From Streptomyces sp. CB02959 (GTDB taxonomy: Bacteria > Actinomycetota > Actinomycetes > Streptomycetales > Streptomycetaceae), in assembly GCF_002803155.1 (NCBI RefSeq), contig NZ_NNBP01000018.1, positions 1 to 64,000 on the forward strand: 64,000 nt of DNA, written 5' to 3'. The position numbers were made by a program, and so were the translations under genes. This document shows, piece by piece, positions 1 through 9,025 of the stretch (within the stretch, counting starts at the first letter, position 1; each line of letters starts with the position of its first letter). A model generated the notes under the pieces. That model saw only the letters and a list, made by a program, of their open reading frames with translations. It was not told where the DNA came from and ran no database searches.

Positions 1-752
1 CCCCCGGCACCGCGCCCCGAGGCCGCCTTGGCCAACGAGACCTCCGCGGCCGGCGCCCTCGGCACCGGGTCGTACCCGCACAGCGCCTCCTGGGCCGCCC
101 CGGCCGCCAGACCGGTCAGCACGGCCCGGCCGTCGTCGCAGACCAGGACCGTCCGGGCGGTGATGTTGCGGTGGAGCCAGCCGTGCGCGTGCAGGGCGCG
201 CAGGGCGGTGAGCAGATCGGCGGCGATCTCCGCGGCGCGGTGCGGGCTCAGCGTCCGCCCGGTGAGGACTGCGGACAGCGGGCGGGCCGGGAGCAGCTCC
301 CCGACGATCCACAGGCTGCCGTCCTGCGCGAAGACGTCGAAGACCTGGTCGAGCAGCGGGTGGTCGGGGAGTTGGGCGGCGGCCGTCGCGGCCTGGAGGG
401 CGCGCCGGACGACCGGGTCCCGGGGATCGCGCTCGGCGCCCGCCGCGGCCCGCCGGCCGTGGCCCGCCATCCGGCCGCCGCTGCCGAAACCATCCTGCGC
501 ACGCCCGTCCGCCGGATACCCGTCCGCCCCGCCGCCGTCGTCCGCCAGCACCTCGGCGTCCACCACCTCCGGCAGCGGCACCTGACGGATCAGCACTTCC
601 TGCCCGCTGTAGGTGTCGAAGGCCCGGGTCTCGGCGGGCCGGTCGGCGAAAGGAACCTCGAAGCCGTCCGCCGCCGCGCCGGAACCGTCGGCGAACGGCC
701 GCGCCGGCAGGCGGTAGCGCTCGGCGAGCACTCTCCCCGCGTACTCGTCCAC
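1..752 (-). CDS. Ser/Thr pseudokinase, C-terminus beyond window edge
   Basis: The frame reads from a GTG at 752, behind a strong GGGGAGG ribosome site, to the window edge, giving about 250 residues of a protein-kinase-like fold. It aligns well with the kinase encoded next to it, but the catalytic residues are replaced. The ATP-binding lysine position reads VLIRQV, the HRD motif reads HRN, the downstream Asn is Thr, and the DFG motif reads TGL. The fold and the W-I-V-(G/M)-E-L hinge are kept. It should therefore be a kinase-fold scaffold or sensor without phosphotransfer activity. It is transcribed in the same direction as the active kinase upstream. The C-terminal part lies outside the window, so an added sensor or membrane domain cannot be judged. 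Confidence 0.8.
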   Translation of the reverse strand, partial: MDEYAGRVLAERYRLPARPFADGSGAAADGFEVPFADRPAETRAFDTYSGQEVLIRQVPLPEVVDAEVLADDGGGADGYPADGRAQDGFGSGGRMAGHGRRAAAGAERDPRDPVVRRALQAATAAAQLPDHPLLDQVFDVFAQDGSLWIVGELLPARPLSAVLTGRTLSPHRAAEIAADLLTALRALHAHGWLHRNITARTVLVCDDGRAVLTGLAAGAAQEALCGYDPVPRAPAAEVSLAKAASGRGAG

Positions 753-936
753 GACGCGCCTCCCCTCAGCGTGCGCCGCGCCCGCCCGGGGCGGATGCGT
801 ACGACTGTGGACTTCTCACGATACGTGGCAGCGCCGACAGTTGAGCCTGTCGGACCGCGTCGCGCGCCGTGTCCGTCCCCAGCGGCCGTGGGGCGGTGCG
901 CCACCGCGGCGGGTCGGGTCCGCCCGCCGGGGTGGG

Positions 937-3066
937 TCAGTCCTTCACCGCGAAGGTCCGGAAGGCGGTGTCCCGCAGCTCCCGGCACTCCTTGTCGTCC
1001 CAGGCGTCCGCCTTGCAGGTGATCATGATGGCGTAGCCGTGGTGGTCGTCGGCCCGGAAGCCGCGGTTGAGCACCCGCACGTCCTCGCCGCCCTGCCGGC
1101 GGGTGAACGACCAGTCCGCGACGGTCGGGTAGCCGCGCCAGTCGATGGCCTTGATGCCCAGCAGGTGGTAGTTGTCGCTGGAGCCGGCCACGCTGGGCTC
1201 CAGGCTCCGCCAGGACGCCGCGGCGTCCTGGCCGGGCGAGTCGTTGTAGTCGACCTGGATGCGCGGGAAGCCGCCGGAGGCGCTGTATATGGCGCCGGAG
1301 TTCTGCCCGGCCGTGTCGGTCTGCTTGAACCCCTTGGGCATCACCATGGCGAAGTGGAACCCGCCGTTGGTGACCTGCGCGAAGCCGTCCGGGACCGCCG
1401 CCCCGCCCTTCTTCCCGCCGTTCCCGCCGTTGGCGCCGTTGGCGCCGTTGGCGCCGCTGGCGTCCTTACCGCCCTTGCCGCCCGCCCCCGGCGTGCCGCC
1501 GCCCGGCTGCGCCCCGCCCGAGGCGGCGGCGCCGTCCGTGCCGGAGTCCTGGCTCGCGGAGGCCGACCGGGTCGCGTCCCGGCCCGCGGCCGTGCCCTTG
1601 CCGCCCTTGCCGCCGTTGGCCGCGGAGTCACCGGCGTCACCGTTGCTGAACACCAGGGCCAGCAGCGTCCCGAGGACGACGACGACCACGACCACCCCGA
1701 TGATCAACGTGCGGCGCGGGACGACATCGGTCACCGAGGCGCGCGGCGGGGCGGGACGGCCGTCCCCGTCGCCGGGTCTGGAGTCCGACCGGGCCGCCGC
1801 GGCGGCGTTCCGCACGGACGTCAGGGCCGCCCGCACCCGCTCCTTGGCGGCGTCCGCGGCGAACCCCGGGCGGGCCGGGGAGCCACCGTCGGCGCCCTGG
1901 GCCGCGGCGGCACCCTTGCCGGGCCCGCCGGACTCCCGCACCGCCGCCGGCTTCGCCGCCGCGCCGCCCCCGGCCGCCTTCCCGGCCGCCTTCTGAGGCG
2001 CCTTGTCCGTCGCCTTCCGCTCCGGCTTCCGCGCCGTCCCGGCCGCCGCACCGGACGCGGCGGCAGCCCCGACGGCGGGCTTCGCCTTCGGCTTCTTCGG
2101 CACCCGGGGCTTGGCGGCGCTCTTGGCGGACTTGGCACCGGACCGCTCCGCGGGCGCCGGCTCCGCGGGAGCGGTGGGCAGCGTCATCGCCCGCGTCGCG
2201 TCCATCGGGGGCTCCGGCTCGGGCTCCGGGGCGTGGATGACCTCCTGCAGCAGCGCCCGCGCCCCGGCCTCGTCCAGCCGGGCCGCCGGGTCCTTCACCA
2301 GCAGGCCGTAGATGACGTCCTCCAGCGGCCCGGCGCTCTTGGGCGGCTCGACCGGTTCGGTCATCACGGCGGTCAGGGTGGCGATCGCCGAGCCCTTGTC
2401 GTACGGGGGAACGCCCTCGACACAGGCGTACAGCAGACCGCCCAGCGACCACAGGTCGGCGGGCGGGCCCGGCTTCTGGCCGCGGGCCCGCTCCGGCGAG
2501 ATGTACGAGGGCGCGCCGACGAGCATGCCGGTCGAGGTCACCGACGGGTCGCCCTCGACCTGTGCGATGCCGAAGTCGGTGAGCACGACCCGGCCGTCGT
2601 CGGAGATCAGGACGTTGGACGGCTTCACATCGCGGTGCAGGATGCCCTGGCCGTGGGCGGCGCGCAGGACGTCGAGCACGGCGAGGCCGACCTCGGCGGC
2701 CCGGCGCGGGGTGAGCGGGCCGTCGTCGCGGACGGCCTCGGCCAGCGAGCGGCCCTCGACCAGTTCCATCACGATCCACGGCCGGTCGTCCTCGTCGACC
2801 ACGTCGAAGACCGTCACCGCACCGTTGTTGCGGATCCGGGCGATCGCCTTGGCCTCGCGCAGGGTGCGGGTGATCAGCCGACGCTTCTCGTCCTCTTCGA
2901 TACCGCCGGGGAAGCGCAGCTCCTTGACCGCGACCGTACGGCCCAGCACCTCGTCGCTGGCCCGCCAGACGGTGCCCATCCCGCCCCGGCCGAGAACATC
3001 GGCGAGCCGGTACCGGCCGGCGAGCAGCCTGCCCTCCTTGCCGTCCATCTCGACCTCGTCGCCCAC
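937..3066 (-). CDS. Transmembrane Ser/Thr protein kinase (PknB-type)
   Basis: This is a 709-residue receptor-like kinase. The N-terminal catalytic domain has the Gly loop GRGGMGTV (27-33), lysine in VAVKEL (K48), HRDVKPSN (144-151), DFG (164-166) and SYISPE. A long Ala/Pro/Lys-rich linker (about 285-450) leads to one membrane helix (about 451-473). An extracellular Gly/Asn-rich spacer and a C-terminal domain of about 140 residues, a probable ligand or cell-wall sensor, follow. The start chosen is the GTG at 3066 because AGAGGGG precedes it by a proper distance; the frame extends upstream but without a ribosome site. It probably phosphorylates cell-wall or division proteins. In S. coelicolor a cluster of such kinases adjoins glpD, as I recall. 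Confidence 0.92.
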   Translation of the reverse strand: MGDEVEMDGKEGRLLAGRYRLADVLGRGGMGTVWRASDEVLGRTVAVKELRFPGGIEEDEKRRLITRTLREAKAIARIRNNGAVTVFDVVDEDDRPWIVMELVEGRSLAEAVRDDGPLTPRRAAEVGLAVLDVLRAAHGQGILHRDVKPSNVLISDDGRVVLTDFGIAQVEGDPSVTSTGMLVGAPSYISPERARGQKPGPPADLWSLGGLLYACVEGVPPYDKGSAIATLTAVMTEPVEPPKSAGPLEDVIYGLLVKDPAARLDEAGARALLQEVIHAPEPEPEPPMDATRAMTLPTAPAEPAPAERSGAKSAKSAAKPRVPKKPKAKPAVGAAAASGAAAGTARKPERKATDKAPQKAAGKAAGGGAAAKPAAVRESGGPGKGAAAAQGADGGSPARPGFAADAAKERVRAALTSVRNAAAAARSDSRPGDGDGRPAPPRASVTDVVPRRTLIIGVVVVVVVLGTLLALVFSNGDAGDSAANGGKGGKGTAAGRDATRSASASQDSGTDGAAASGGAQPGGGTPGAGGKGGKDASGANGANGANGGNGGKKGGAAVPDGFAQVTNGGFHFAMVMPKGFKQTDTAGQNSGAIYSASGGFPRIQVDYNDSPGQDAAASWRSLEPSVAGSSDNYHLLGIKAIDWRGYPTVADWSFTRRQGGEDVRVLNRGFRADDHHGYAIMITCKADAWDDKECRELRDTAFRTFAVKD

Positions 3067-3255
3067 TGAATCCCCTCTGCAATCCAGCCGAGTTGGCAGC
3101 CTCGATTCTCCATCGATCACCAAACTGGCCCAACTCGGACAACCCACCCTGGCAGAGCCTTCATTCTCTCTCATCCGCTGCCGTGCGGAAGGCCCGGGTG
3201 GATGCCGGAGGATGCCATACACCCGTCATGATGGCCCCGAAGACGGGAGATCTTT

Positions 3256-4461
3256 TTGCCGTTCCGCCCGCTCCGCCCGGCCTCGCCCGGCCCGCCGCGC
3301 TCCGCCGCCCGCACCGTCCTGGCCGTCCTGGCCGCCCTGGTTCTGACGGCGTGTACGGGCACTGCGCGCAGCTCCGTGCCGTCCTCGGGAGCGTCCCGGC
3401 CGGCGGCGACGGCGGCCGCGCTGCACCGCCTGGTGGCCGACGGCGCGCCCGGCGCGGCCGTGCTGGTCACCTGGGACGGCCGCCTGGCCGCCTCGCGGTT
3501 CTCCGCGGTCGGCGTGGCCGATCTGCGCAGCGGCCGGAAGATGGGCCGCCTGGACCGCTTCCGGGCCGGCAGTCTCACCAAGACCCTCGTCGCGACGGTG
3601 GTCCTGCAGCTCGTCGGGGAGGGCCGGCTCGGGCTGGACGACCGCGTCGCGGACCACCTGCCGCCCGGAGTGCCGCGCACCGGCGCGGGCGGCGCGAACG
3701 ATCTGCGCCGGGTGACGATCCGCCAACTGCTCGACCATACGAGTGGCCTGTTCAACTACACTGCGGACGCGCACCTCGCCGAACAGCTGTCCGGCGCGGG
3801 CTTCCCGGCGCACCGCTACGACCGGTACACCCCGGTCGAGCTGCTGCGGATCGCACTCGGCCACCCGCCGACCGCCGCGCCCGGCGCCCGCTACGCCTAC
3901 TCCAACACCAACTACCTGGTCCTCGGCCTGGTCATCCAAGGCGTCACCGGCCACCCGTACGCCGACGAGCTGCGGCGCCGCATCCTGGCCCCGTTCGGCC
4001 TGCGCGGCACCTCGTTCCCCGGCAACAGCCCGGCGCTGCCCGCACCGCACGGCCGCGGCTACTCGCGGATCGACGGCCACCGGGTGGACAGCACCGCCTT
4101 CAACCCCAGCCGGGCCGGCGCGGCCGGTGAGATGATCACCACTCTGGTCGACCTCAACCACTTCTTCGCCGCGCTGCTGGGCGGCGAACTCCTGGCACCC
4201 CGCCAGATGGCCCAGCTGCGCAGCGAGCGGGCCACCGGCGGCGCGTACGGCCTGGGCGTCTACGCCACCCGGCTGCCCTGCGGGGTGACGGTCTGGGGCC
4301 ACAACGGCGACATCAACGGCTCGTACGCGCAGACCGCGGGCACCGCCGACGGCCGACACCTGGTCAGTTACCGGGTCAACACCGACACTCCGGCCGACCG
4401 GGCCGACGGCGCCGCCCTCCTGACCGCCGAGTTCTGCGCGCCCCGCGGCCGGCGGGGCTGA
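3256..4461 (+). CDS. Lipoprotein serine hydrolase, class C beta-lactamase/DD-peptidase family
   Basis: The 401-residue product starts at a TTG behind GGGAG. It has a hydrophobic signal segment ending in the lipobox LTAC (Cys33), so it should be a lipid-anchored extracellular enzyme. The S12-family catalytic signature is complete: S106-L-T-K109, Y215-S-N217 and H349-N-G351. Likely activities are D-alanyl-D-alanine carboxypeptidase, esterase or beta-lactamase-like hydrolysis, and the sequence alone does not separate these. It stands alone on the plus strand, divergent from the kinase and convergent with glpD. Its position beside a cell-wall-type kinase fits a peptidoglycan-related role, but that is inference. 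Confidence 0.85.
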   Translation: MPFRPLRPASPGPPRSAARTVLAVLAALVLTACTGTARSSVPSSGASRPAATAAALHRLVADGAPGAAVLVTWDGRLAASRFSAVGVADLRSGRKMGRLDRFRAGSLTKTLVATVVLQLVGEGRLGLDDRVADHLPPGVPRTGAGGANDLRRVTIRQLLDHTSGLFNYTADAHLAEQLSGAGFPAHRYDRYTPVELLRIALGHPPTAAPGARYAYSNTNYLVLGLVIQGVTGHPYADELRRRILAPFGLRGTSFPGNSPALPAPHGRGYSRIDGHRVDSTAFNPSRAGAAGEMITTLVDLNHFFAALLGGELLAPRQMAQLRSERATGGAYGLGVYATRLPCGVTVWGHNGDINGSYAQTAGTADGRHLVSYRVNTDTPADRADGAALLTAEFCAPRGRRG

Positions 4462-4495
4462 CCCGGCGGACCGGGGGCCCGGGGCCCGGCCCGGC

Positions 4496-6205
4496 CTACG
4501 TCAGCGGCACGATGTCCGGTGCGCCCAGCCGGGCCGCGTCGGCCGTCAGGTCGTCGGGCTGGCGCTGCGATTCGCGCTCCGCCTCCACCCGCTTCTCGTA
4601 GTGCGTGATCTCCTTCTCGATCTGCGCGCTGTCCCAGCCCAGGGCCGGCGCCATCAACTCGGCGGCCTCCCGCGCGCTGCGGGTGCCGCGGTCGAAGGTC
4701 TCGATGGAGATCCGGGTGCGCCGGGTCAGCACGTCGTCGAGGTGCCGGGCGCCCTCGTGCGTGCAGGCGTAGACGACCTCGGCACGCAGGTAGTCCTCGG
4801 CGGCGGCGAGCGGCCGACCCAGCGAGGGATCGGCCACCACCAGCTCCAGCAGCTCCTCGGCCAGCGCCCCGTAGCGGTTCAGCAGATGCTCTATCCGGGC
4901 CACGTGCACACCGGTCCGGGCGGCGATCCGGGCCCGCGCGTTCCACAGCGCCCGGTAGCCCTCCGCGCCCGCCAGCGGCACGTCCTCGGTGACGCACTCG
5001 GCGACCCGGGCGTCCAGCCCGTGCACCGCCTCGTCCACCGCGTCCTTGGCCATCACCCGGTACGTGGTGTACTTGCCGCCGGCGACGACCACCAGGCCCG
5101 GCACCGGGTGGGCGACGGTGTGCTCCCGCGACAGCTTGCTGGTGGCGTCCGACTCGCCGGCCAGCAGCGGTCGCAGCCCGGCATAGACGCCCTCCACGTC
5201 GTCCCTGGTGAGCGGGGTGGCCAGGACCGAGTTCACATGCTCCAGCAGGTAGTCGATGTCGGCGCTGGAGGCCGCCGGGTGCGCCTTGTCCAGGTCCCAG
5301 TCGGTGTCCGTGGTGCCGATGATCCAGTGCCGCCCCCACGGGATGACGAAGAGCACGCTCTTCTCCGTCCGCAGGATCAACCCGGTGGTGGAGTGGATCC
5401 GGTCCTTGGGGACGACCAGGTGGATGCCCTTGGAGGCGCGGACGTGGAACTGGCCGCGCTCCCCGATCAGCGCCTGGGTGTCATCGGTCCACACGCCCGT
5501 CGCGTTGACGATCTGCCGGGCCCGGATCTCGTGCGCCACCCCGCTCTCGACGTCCTGCACCCGCGCGCCGACCACCCGCTCGCCCTCGCGCAGGAAGCCC
5601 ACCACCCGCGCCCGGTTGGCGACGTGCGCCCCGTAGGCGGCCGAGGTCCGCACCAGCGTGGTGACGTACCGCGCGTCGTCCATCTGCGCGTCGTAGTACT
5701 GCAACGCGCCGACCAGCGCGTCCTTCCGCAGACAGGGCGCCACCCGCAGCGCTCGGCGGTGCGAGAGGTGGCGGTGCACGGGCAGCCCCCGGCCGTGGCC
5801 GGACGAGACCGACATCGCGTCGTAGAGCGCCACGCCGGAGCCGGCGTACCAGCGCTCCCAGCCCTTGTGCTGGAGCGGATAGAGGAACGGGACCGGTTTG
5901 ACCAGATGGGGCGCCAGCCGCTGGATCAGCAGCCCGCGCTCCTTCAACGCCTCCCGCACCAGCGCGAAGTCCAGCATCTCCAGATACCGCAGGCCGCCGT
6001 GGATGAGCTTGCTCGACCGGCTGGAGGTGCCCGACGCCCAGTCACGGGCCTCGACCAGCCCGGTGTCCAGTCCGCGGGTCGCGGCGTCCAGGGCGGTGCC
6101 GGCGCCGACGACGCCGCCGCCGACCACCAGTACGTCGAGTTCCCGCTCCGCCATCTGGGTGAGTGCCTTGGCGCGCTGCGCCGGTCCGAGTGTCGCTGTC
6201 TTCAC
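4496..6205 (-). CDS. glpD: Glycerol-3-phosphate dehydrogenase (FAD)
   Basis: The 569-residue enzyme oxidises glycerol 3-phosphate to dihydroxyacetone phosphate and feeds electrons to the respiratory chain at the membrane. An N-terminal FAD-binding motif GGGVVGAG (29-36) is followed by the typical GlpD pattern SSRSSKLIHGGLRYLE and the C-terminal helical domain. Of two tandem GTG codons the second (6205) is chosen, because the GGGAGG ribosome site lies five bases before it; the frame is open further upstream without a ribosome site. The length is normal for the family. No glpF or glpK is adjacent, so this is a standalone copy. It converges with the lipoprotein gene. Confidence 0.95.
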   Translation of the reverse strand: MKTATLGPAQRAKALTQMAERELDVLVVGGGVVGAGTALDAATRGLDTGLVEARDWASGTSSRSSKLIHGGLRYLEMLDFALVREALKERGLLIQRLAPHLVKPVPFLYPLQHKGWERWYAGSGVALYDAMSVSSGHGRGLPVHRHLSHRRALRVAPCLRKDALVGALQYYDAQMDDARYVTTLVRTSAAYGAHVANRARVVGFLREGERVVGARVQDVESGVAHEIRARQIVNATGVWTDDTQALIGERGQFHVRASKGIHLVVPKDRIHSTTGLILRTEKSVLFVIPWGRHWIIGTTDTDWDLDKAHPAASSADIDYLLEHVNSVLATPLTRDDVEGVYAGLRPLLAGESDATSKLSREHTVAHPVPGLVVVAGGKYTTYRVMAKDAVDEAVHGLDARVAECVTEDVPLAGAEGYRALWNARARIAARTGVHVARIEHLLNRYGALAEELLELVVADPSLGRPLAAAEDYLRAEVVYACTHEGARHLDDVLTRRTRISIETFDRGTRSAREAAELMAPALGWDSAQIEKEITHYEKRVEAERESQRQPDDLTADAARLGAPDIVPLT

Positions 6206-6323
6206 CACTGCCTCCCGCTGTGATTCGGAGCCGGACCCCCCGTCCGTCGATTCTGTCCGCGCCTGGTCCCGGCAACCGCCTTCCGCTCGCGGTGGCAACA
6301 CCCGGCCACCTTGATCCGCCAAT

Positions 6324-6336
6324 ACCCATTCTGGGT
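6324..6336. promoter_or_regulatory. Palindrome in divergent glpD / dehydrogenase region
   Basis: ACCCA-TTC-TGGGT is a perfect inverted repeat. It sits in an unusually AT-rich stretch (about 6310-6365) inside the 250-bp region between the divergent glpD and the nucleotide-sugar dehydrogenase homologue. It could be an operator for either gene. No regulator is identified, and no clear -35/-10 pair could be assigned here. Confidence 0.35.
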
Positions 6337-6455
6337 CAAATATCCGCTTAGTCTACTTATGCCCCTTTGCTGGTCGGTGCGTCCGCACGACTCCCGACCA
6401 CCACGAGGACACCGCGCAGGGCCCCACACACTCGCTCGGGAAGGACGGCCGCAGC

Positions 6456-7703
6456 ATGCCCGCAGACCTCGCCGTCATCGGACTCGGCCACTTGGGCCTC
6501 CCCCTCGCCCAGGCAGCCACCGCCGCCGGCCTCACCACCATCGGCTACGACCCCGACCCCCGCGCGGCCGCCCTCCCCGGCACCGGCGGCCCGCTGTCCA
6601 CCACCGAGGTCCGCCGGCTGCTCGCCGCCGGCTTCCGCACCACCACCGACCCCGGCGCCCTGGGCCGGGTCCGCACCGCCGTCCTCTGCGCCCCCACCCC
6701 GCTCAGCGAGGACCGCACCCTGGACCTGTCCGCCCTCGCCGACGCCGCCCGCACCCTGGCCACCCGGCTGCGCCCGCACACCACCGTCATCCTCGAATCC
6801 GCCGGCTACCCGGGCACCACCGAGAACGTCCTCCGCCCCCTCCTCGAAGCGGGCTCCGGCCTCACCGCCGGCCGCGACTTCCACCTCGCCTGCTCCCCCG
6901 CCCGCCACGACCCCGGCAACCGCACCCACCGCTACCGCAACACCCCCAAGGTCATCGGCGGCCTCACCCCCGCCTGCACCGAAGCGGCCGCCGCCTTCTA
7001 CAGCCGGCTCACCGACAAGGTGGTCCGCGCCCGCGGCCCCCGCGAGGCGGAGACCGCCCACCTGCTGGAGACCAACTACCGGCACGTCAACATCGCCCTG
7101 ATGAACGAGATGGCGGTCTACTGCCACGAGATCGGCGTCGACCTGTGGGACGTCATCCGCTGCGCCGAAACCAAGCCGTTCGGCTTCCAGTCCTTCCGCC
7201 CCGGCCCCGGCGTCGGCGGCCACGCCGCCCCCATCGACCCCAACCACCGCCCCCCGCGCAGCCGTTCGGCCGGCGCGCCGCTCCGGATGGTGGAACTAGC
7301 CCAGGAGATCAACGACCGGATGCCGGCCTACGTCATCCAGCGCTGCACCACCCTCCTCAACGAGCACGGCAAGTCCGCCCGCGGCGCCCGCATCCTGCTG
7401 CTCGGCGTCACCTACAAGCCCGACCTCGCCGACCTGGCCGGCACCCCGGCCCGCGAGGTCGCCGCCCGCCTACGCGACCTCGGCGCCCACCTCACGTACC
7501 ACGACCCCTACGTCCCCCAGTGGGAAGTCGGCGGCCGCCCGGTCCCCCGCGCCGAATCCCTCTACGACGCCGCCTCCGCCGCCGACCTGACGGTGCTCCT
7601 CCAGCCCCACCGCACCTACGACCTCCAGGGCCTGGCCGTCAAGGCGCAACTCCTCCTGGACACCCGCGGCGCCACCCCCACCGGCGCCGCCCACCGCCTG
7701 TAG
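6456..7703 (+). CDS. Nucleotide-sugar dehydrogenase homologue lacking catalytic Cys
   Basis: The 415-residue protein belongs to the UDP-glucose/UDP-ManNAc 6-dehydrogenase family. It has the N-terminal Rossmann motif GLGHLGLP (9-16), the middle-domain pattern ETAHLLETNYRHVNIALMNE, and the C-terminal GVTYKPDLADLAGTPA. In active members the loop before the third domain reads GVGGHC; here it reads GVGGHAAPIDP, with Ala257 in the place of the nucleophilic cysteine. The start is ATG with GGAAGG upstream. Family chemistry would be two-step NAD-dependent oxidation of a sugar C6 alcohol to a carboxylate, but without the Cys that reaction is doubtful. No polysaccharide genes are nearby. The protein may be regulatory or catalyse only a partial reaction. 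Confidence 0.82.
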   Translation: MPADLAVIGLGHLGLPLAQAATAAGLTTIGYDPDPRAAALPGTGGPLSTTEVRRLLAAGFRTTTDPGALGRVRTAVLCAPTPLSEDRTLDLSALADAARTLATRLRPHTTVILESAGYPGTTENVLRPLLEAGSGLTAGRDFHLACSPARHDPGNRTHRYRNTPKVIGGLTPACTEAAAAFYSRLTDKVVRARGPREAETAHLLETNYRHVNIALMNEMAVYCHEIGVDLWDVIRCAETKPFGFQSFRPGPGVGGHAAPIDPNHRPPRSRSAGAPLRMVELAQEINDRMPAYVIQRCTTLLNEHGKSARGARILLLGVTYKPDLADLAGTPAREVAARLRDLGAHLTYHDPYVPQWEVGGRPVPRAESLYDAASAADLTVLLQPHRTYDLQGLAVKAQLLLDTRGATPTGAAHRL

Positions 7704-7710
7704 GCACGAC

Positions 7711-7744
7711 GAAGCCCGGCCGCGCCGAAGCACGACCGGGCTTC
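7711..7744. terminator. Terminator between convergent genes
   Basis: GAAGCCCGG (7711-7719) pairs perfectly with CCGGGCTTC (7736-7744) around a 16-nt loop. It begins eight bases after the stop of the plus-strand dehydrogenase homologue and lies downstream of guaB3 on the other strand, so it can end both transcripts. Confidence 0.7.
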
Positions 7745-7810
7745 ACCCACCCCCACCGGGGTGCGGTGCCTGCACATACAGAAGGGGGCAGGGCCTCCGG
7801 GGCGGGGCGG

Positions 7811-8926
7811 CTACCGCCGCGGCGCCACCGTGACCTCCACCCGCTGGAACTCCTTCAACTCGGAGTAGCCCGTGGTGGCCATCGCCCGGCGCAGCGCGCC
7901 GAAGAAGTTCATCGAGCCGTCCGGCGTCGTCGAGGGCCCGCACAGGACCTCCTCGGTCGTGCCGACCACGCCGAGGTCCACCCGCTTGCCGCGCGGCACG
8001 TCCTCGTGGACCGCCTCCATGCCCCAGTGGTGGCCGCGGCCCGGCGCGTCCGTCGCCCGCGCCAGCGGCGAGCCCATCATCACCGCGTCCGCACCGCAGG
8101 CGATCGCCTTGGGCAGGTCGCCGGAGTAGCCCACCCCGCCGTCGGCGATCACGTGCACGTACCGGCCGCCGGACTCGTCCATGTAGTCCCGGCGGGCCGC
8201 CGCGACATCGGCCACTGCGGTCGCCATCGGCACCTGGATGCCCAGGACGTTGCGGGTGGTGTGCGCGGCCCCGCCGCCGAAGCCGACCAGCACGCCCGCC
8301 GCGCCGGTCCGCATCAGGTGCAGCGCCGCGGTGTACGTCGCGCAGCCGCCGACGATCACCGGCACGTCCAGCTCGTAGATGAACTGCTTGAGGTTCAGCG
8401 GCTCCGCGGCACTGGAGACGTGCTCGGCGGAGACCGTCGTGCCGCGGATCACGAAGATGTCCACCCCCGCGTCCACGACCGCCTTGGAGAACTGCGCGGT
8501 GCGCTGCGGGGAGAGCGCCGCGGCGGTGACCACACCGGCGTCGCGCACCTCCTTGATCCGCTGCCCGATCAGCTCTTCCTTGATCGGCGCGGCGTAGATC
8601 TCCTGGAGCCGCTTGGTGGCGGCGGCGCCGTCCAGCTCCGCGATCTCCGCCAGCAGCGGCTCCGGGTCCTCGTAGCGGGTCCACAGCCCTTCGAGGTTGA
8701 GCACCCCGAGACCGCCCAGCTCACCGATGCGGATCGCGGTCTGCGGCGAGACCACCGAGTCCATCGGGGCCGCCAGGAACGGCAGCTCGAAGCGGTAGGC
8801 GTCGATCTGCCAGGCGATCGAGACCTCCTTCGGGTCGCGAGTGCGCCGACTGGGTACCACGGCGATGTCGTCGAACGCGTATGCCCGGCGGCCGCGCTTG
8901 CCGCGCCCGATCTCGATCTCAGTCAC
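7811..8926 (-). CDS. guaB3: GuaB3-type IMP dehydrogenase/GMP reductase-related protein
   Basis: The 371-residue TIM-barrel protein is related to IMP dehydrogenase but has no CBS (Bateman) domains. Its opening EIGRGKRGRRAYAFDDIA and the overall length mark the GuaB3 subfamily found beside guaB in actinobacteria. The loop that carries the catalytic cysteine in IMPDH (GSICTTR in the neighbour) reads GAAHTTR here, with His222 at that position. The phosphate-binding part (IADGGVGYSGD, VMMGSPLA) is kept. The GTG at 8926 follows GGAAGG. It lies 99 bp downstream of guaB and is probably co-transcribed. The true reaction is uncertain; GMP reductase-like activity has been proposed for the subfamily. Confidence 0.88.
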   Translation of the reverse strand: MTEIEIGRGKRGRRAYAFDDIAVVPSRRTRDPKEVSIAWQIDAYRFELPFLAAPMDSVVSPQTAIRIGELGGLGVLNLEGLWTRYEDPEPLLAEIAELDGAAATKRLQEIYAAPIKEELIGQRIKEVRDAGVVTAAALSPQRTAQFSKAVVDAGVDIFVIRGTTVSAEHVSSAAEPLNLKQFIYELDVPVIVGGCATYTAALHLMRTGAAGVLVGFGGGAAHTTRNVLGIQVPMATAVADVAAARRDYMDESGGRYVHVIADGGVGYSGDLPKAIACGADAVMMGSPLARATDAPGRGHHWGMEAVHEDVPRGKRVDLGVVGTTEEVLCGPSTTPDGSMNFFGALRRAMATTGYSELKEFQRVEVTVAPRR

Positions 8927-9025
8927 TGGTTCTGCCTTCCTACGGATACGCCCCCAGTATCCCCGACGGGGAAGACTGGGGGCGCATCCGGCCGCCACTC
9001 GGCGAAGCGGGCGTCGAGGAGACCG

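Noticed and set aside
1433..1463. Tandem GTTGGCGCC repeats as a mobile or regulatory repeat
   Set aside because: They encode Gly-Ala-Asn repeats in the kinase's extracellular spacer and keep the reading frame.
841..3069. A 742-codon plus-strand frame over the kinase
   Set aside because: The minus strand encodes a complete kinase with all motifs; the plus frame is compositional shadow.
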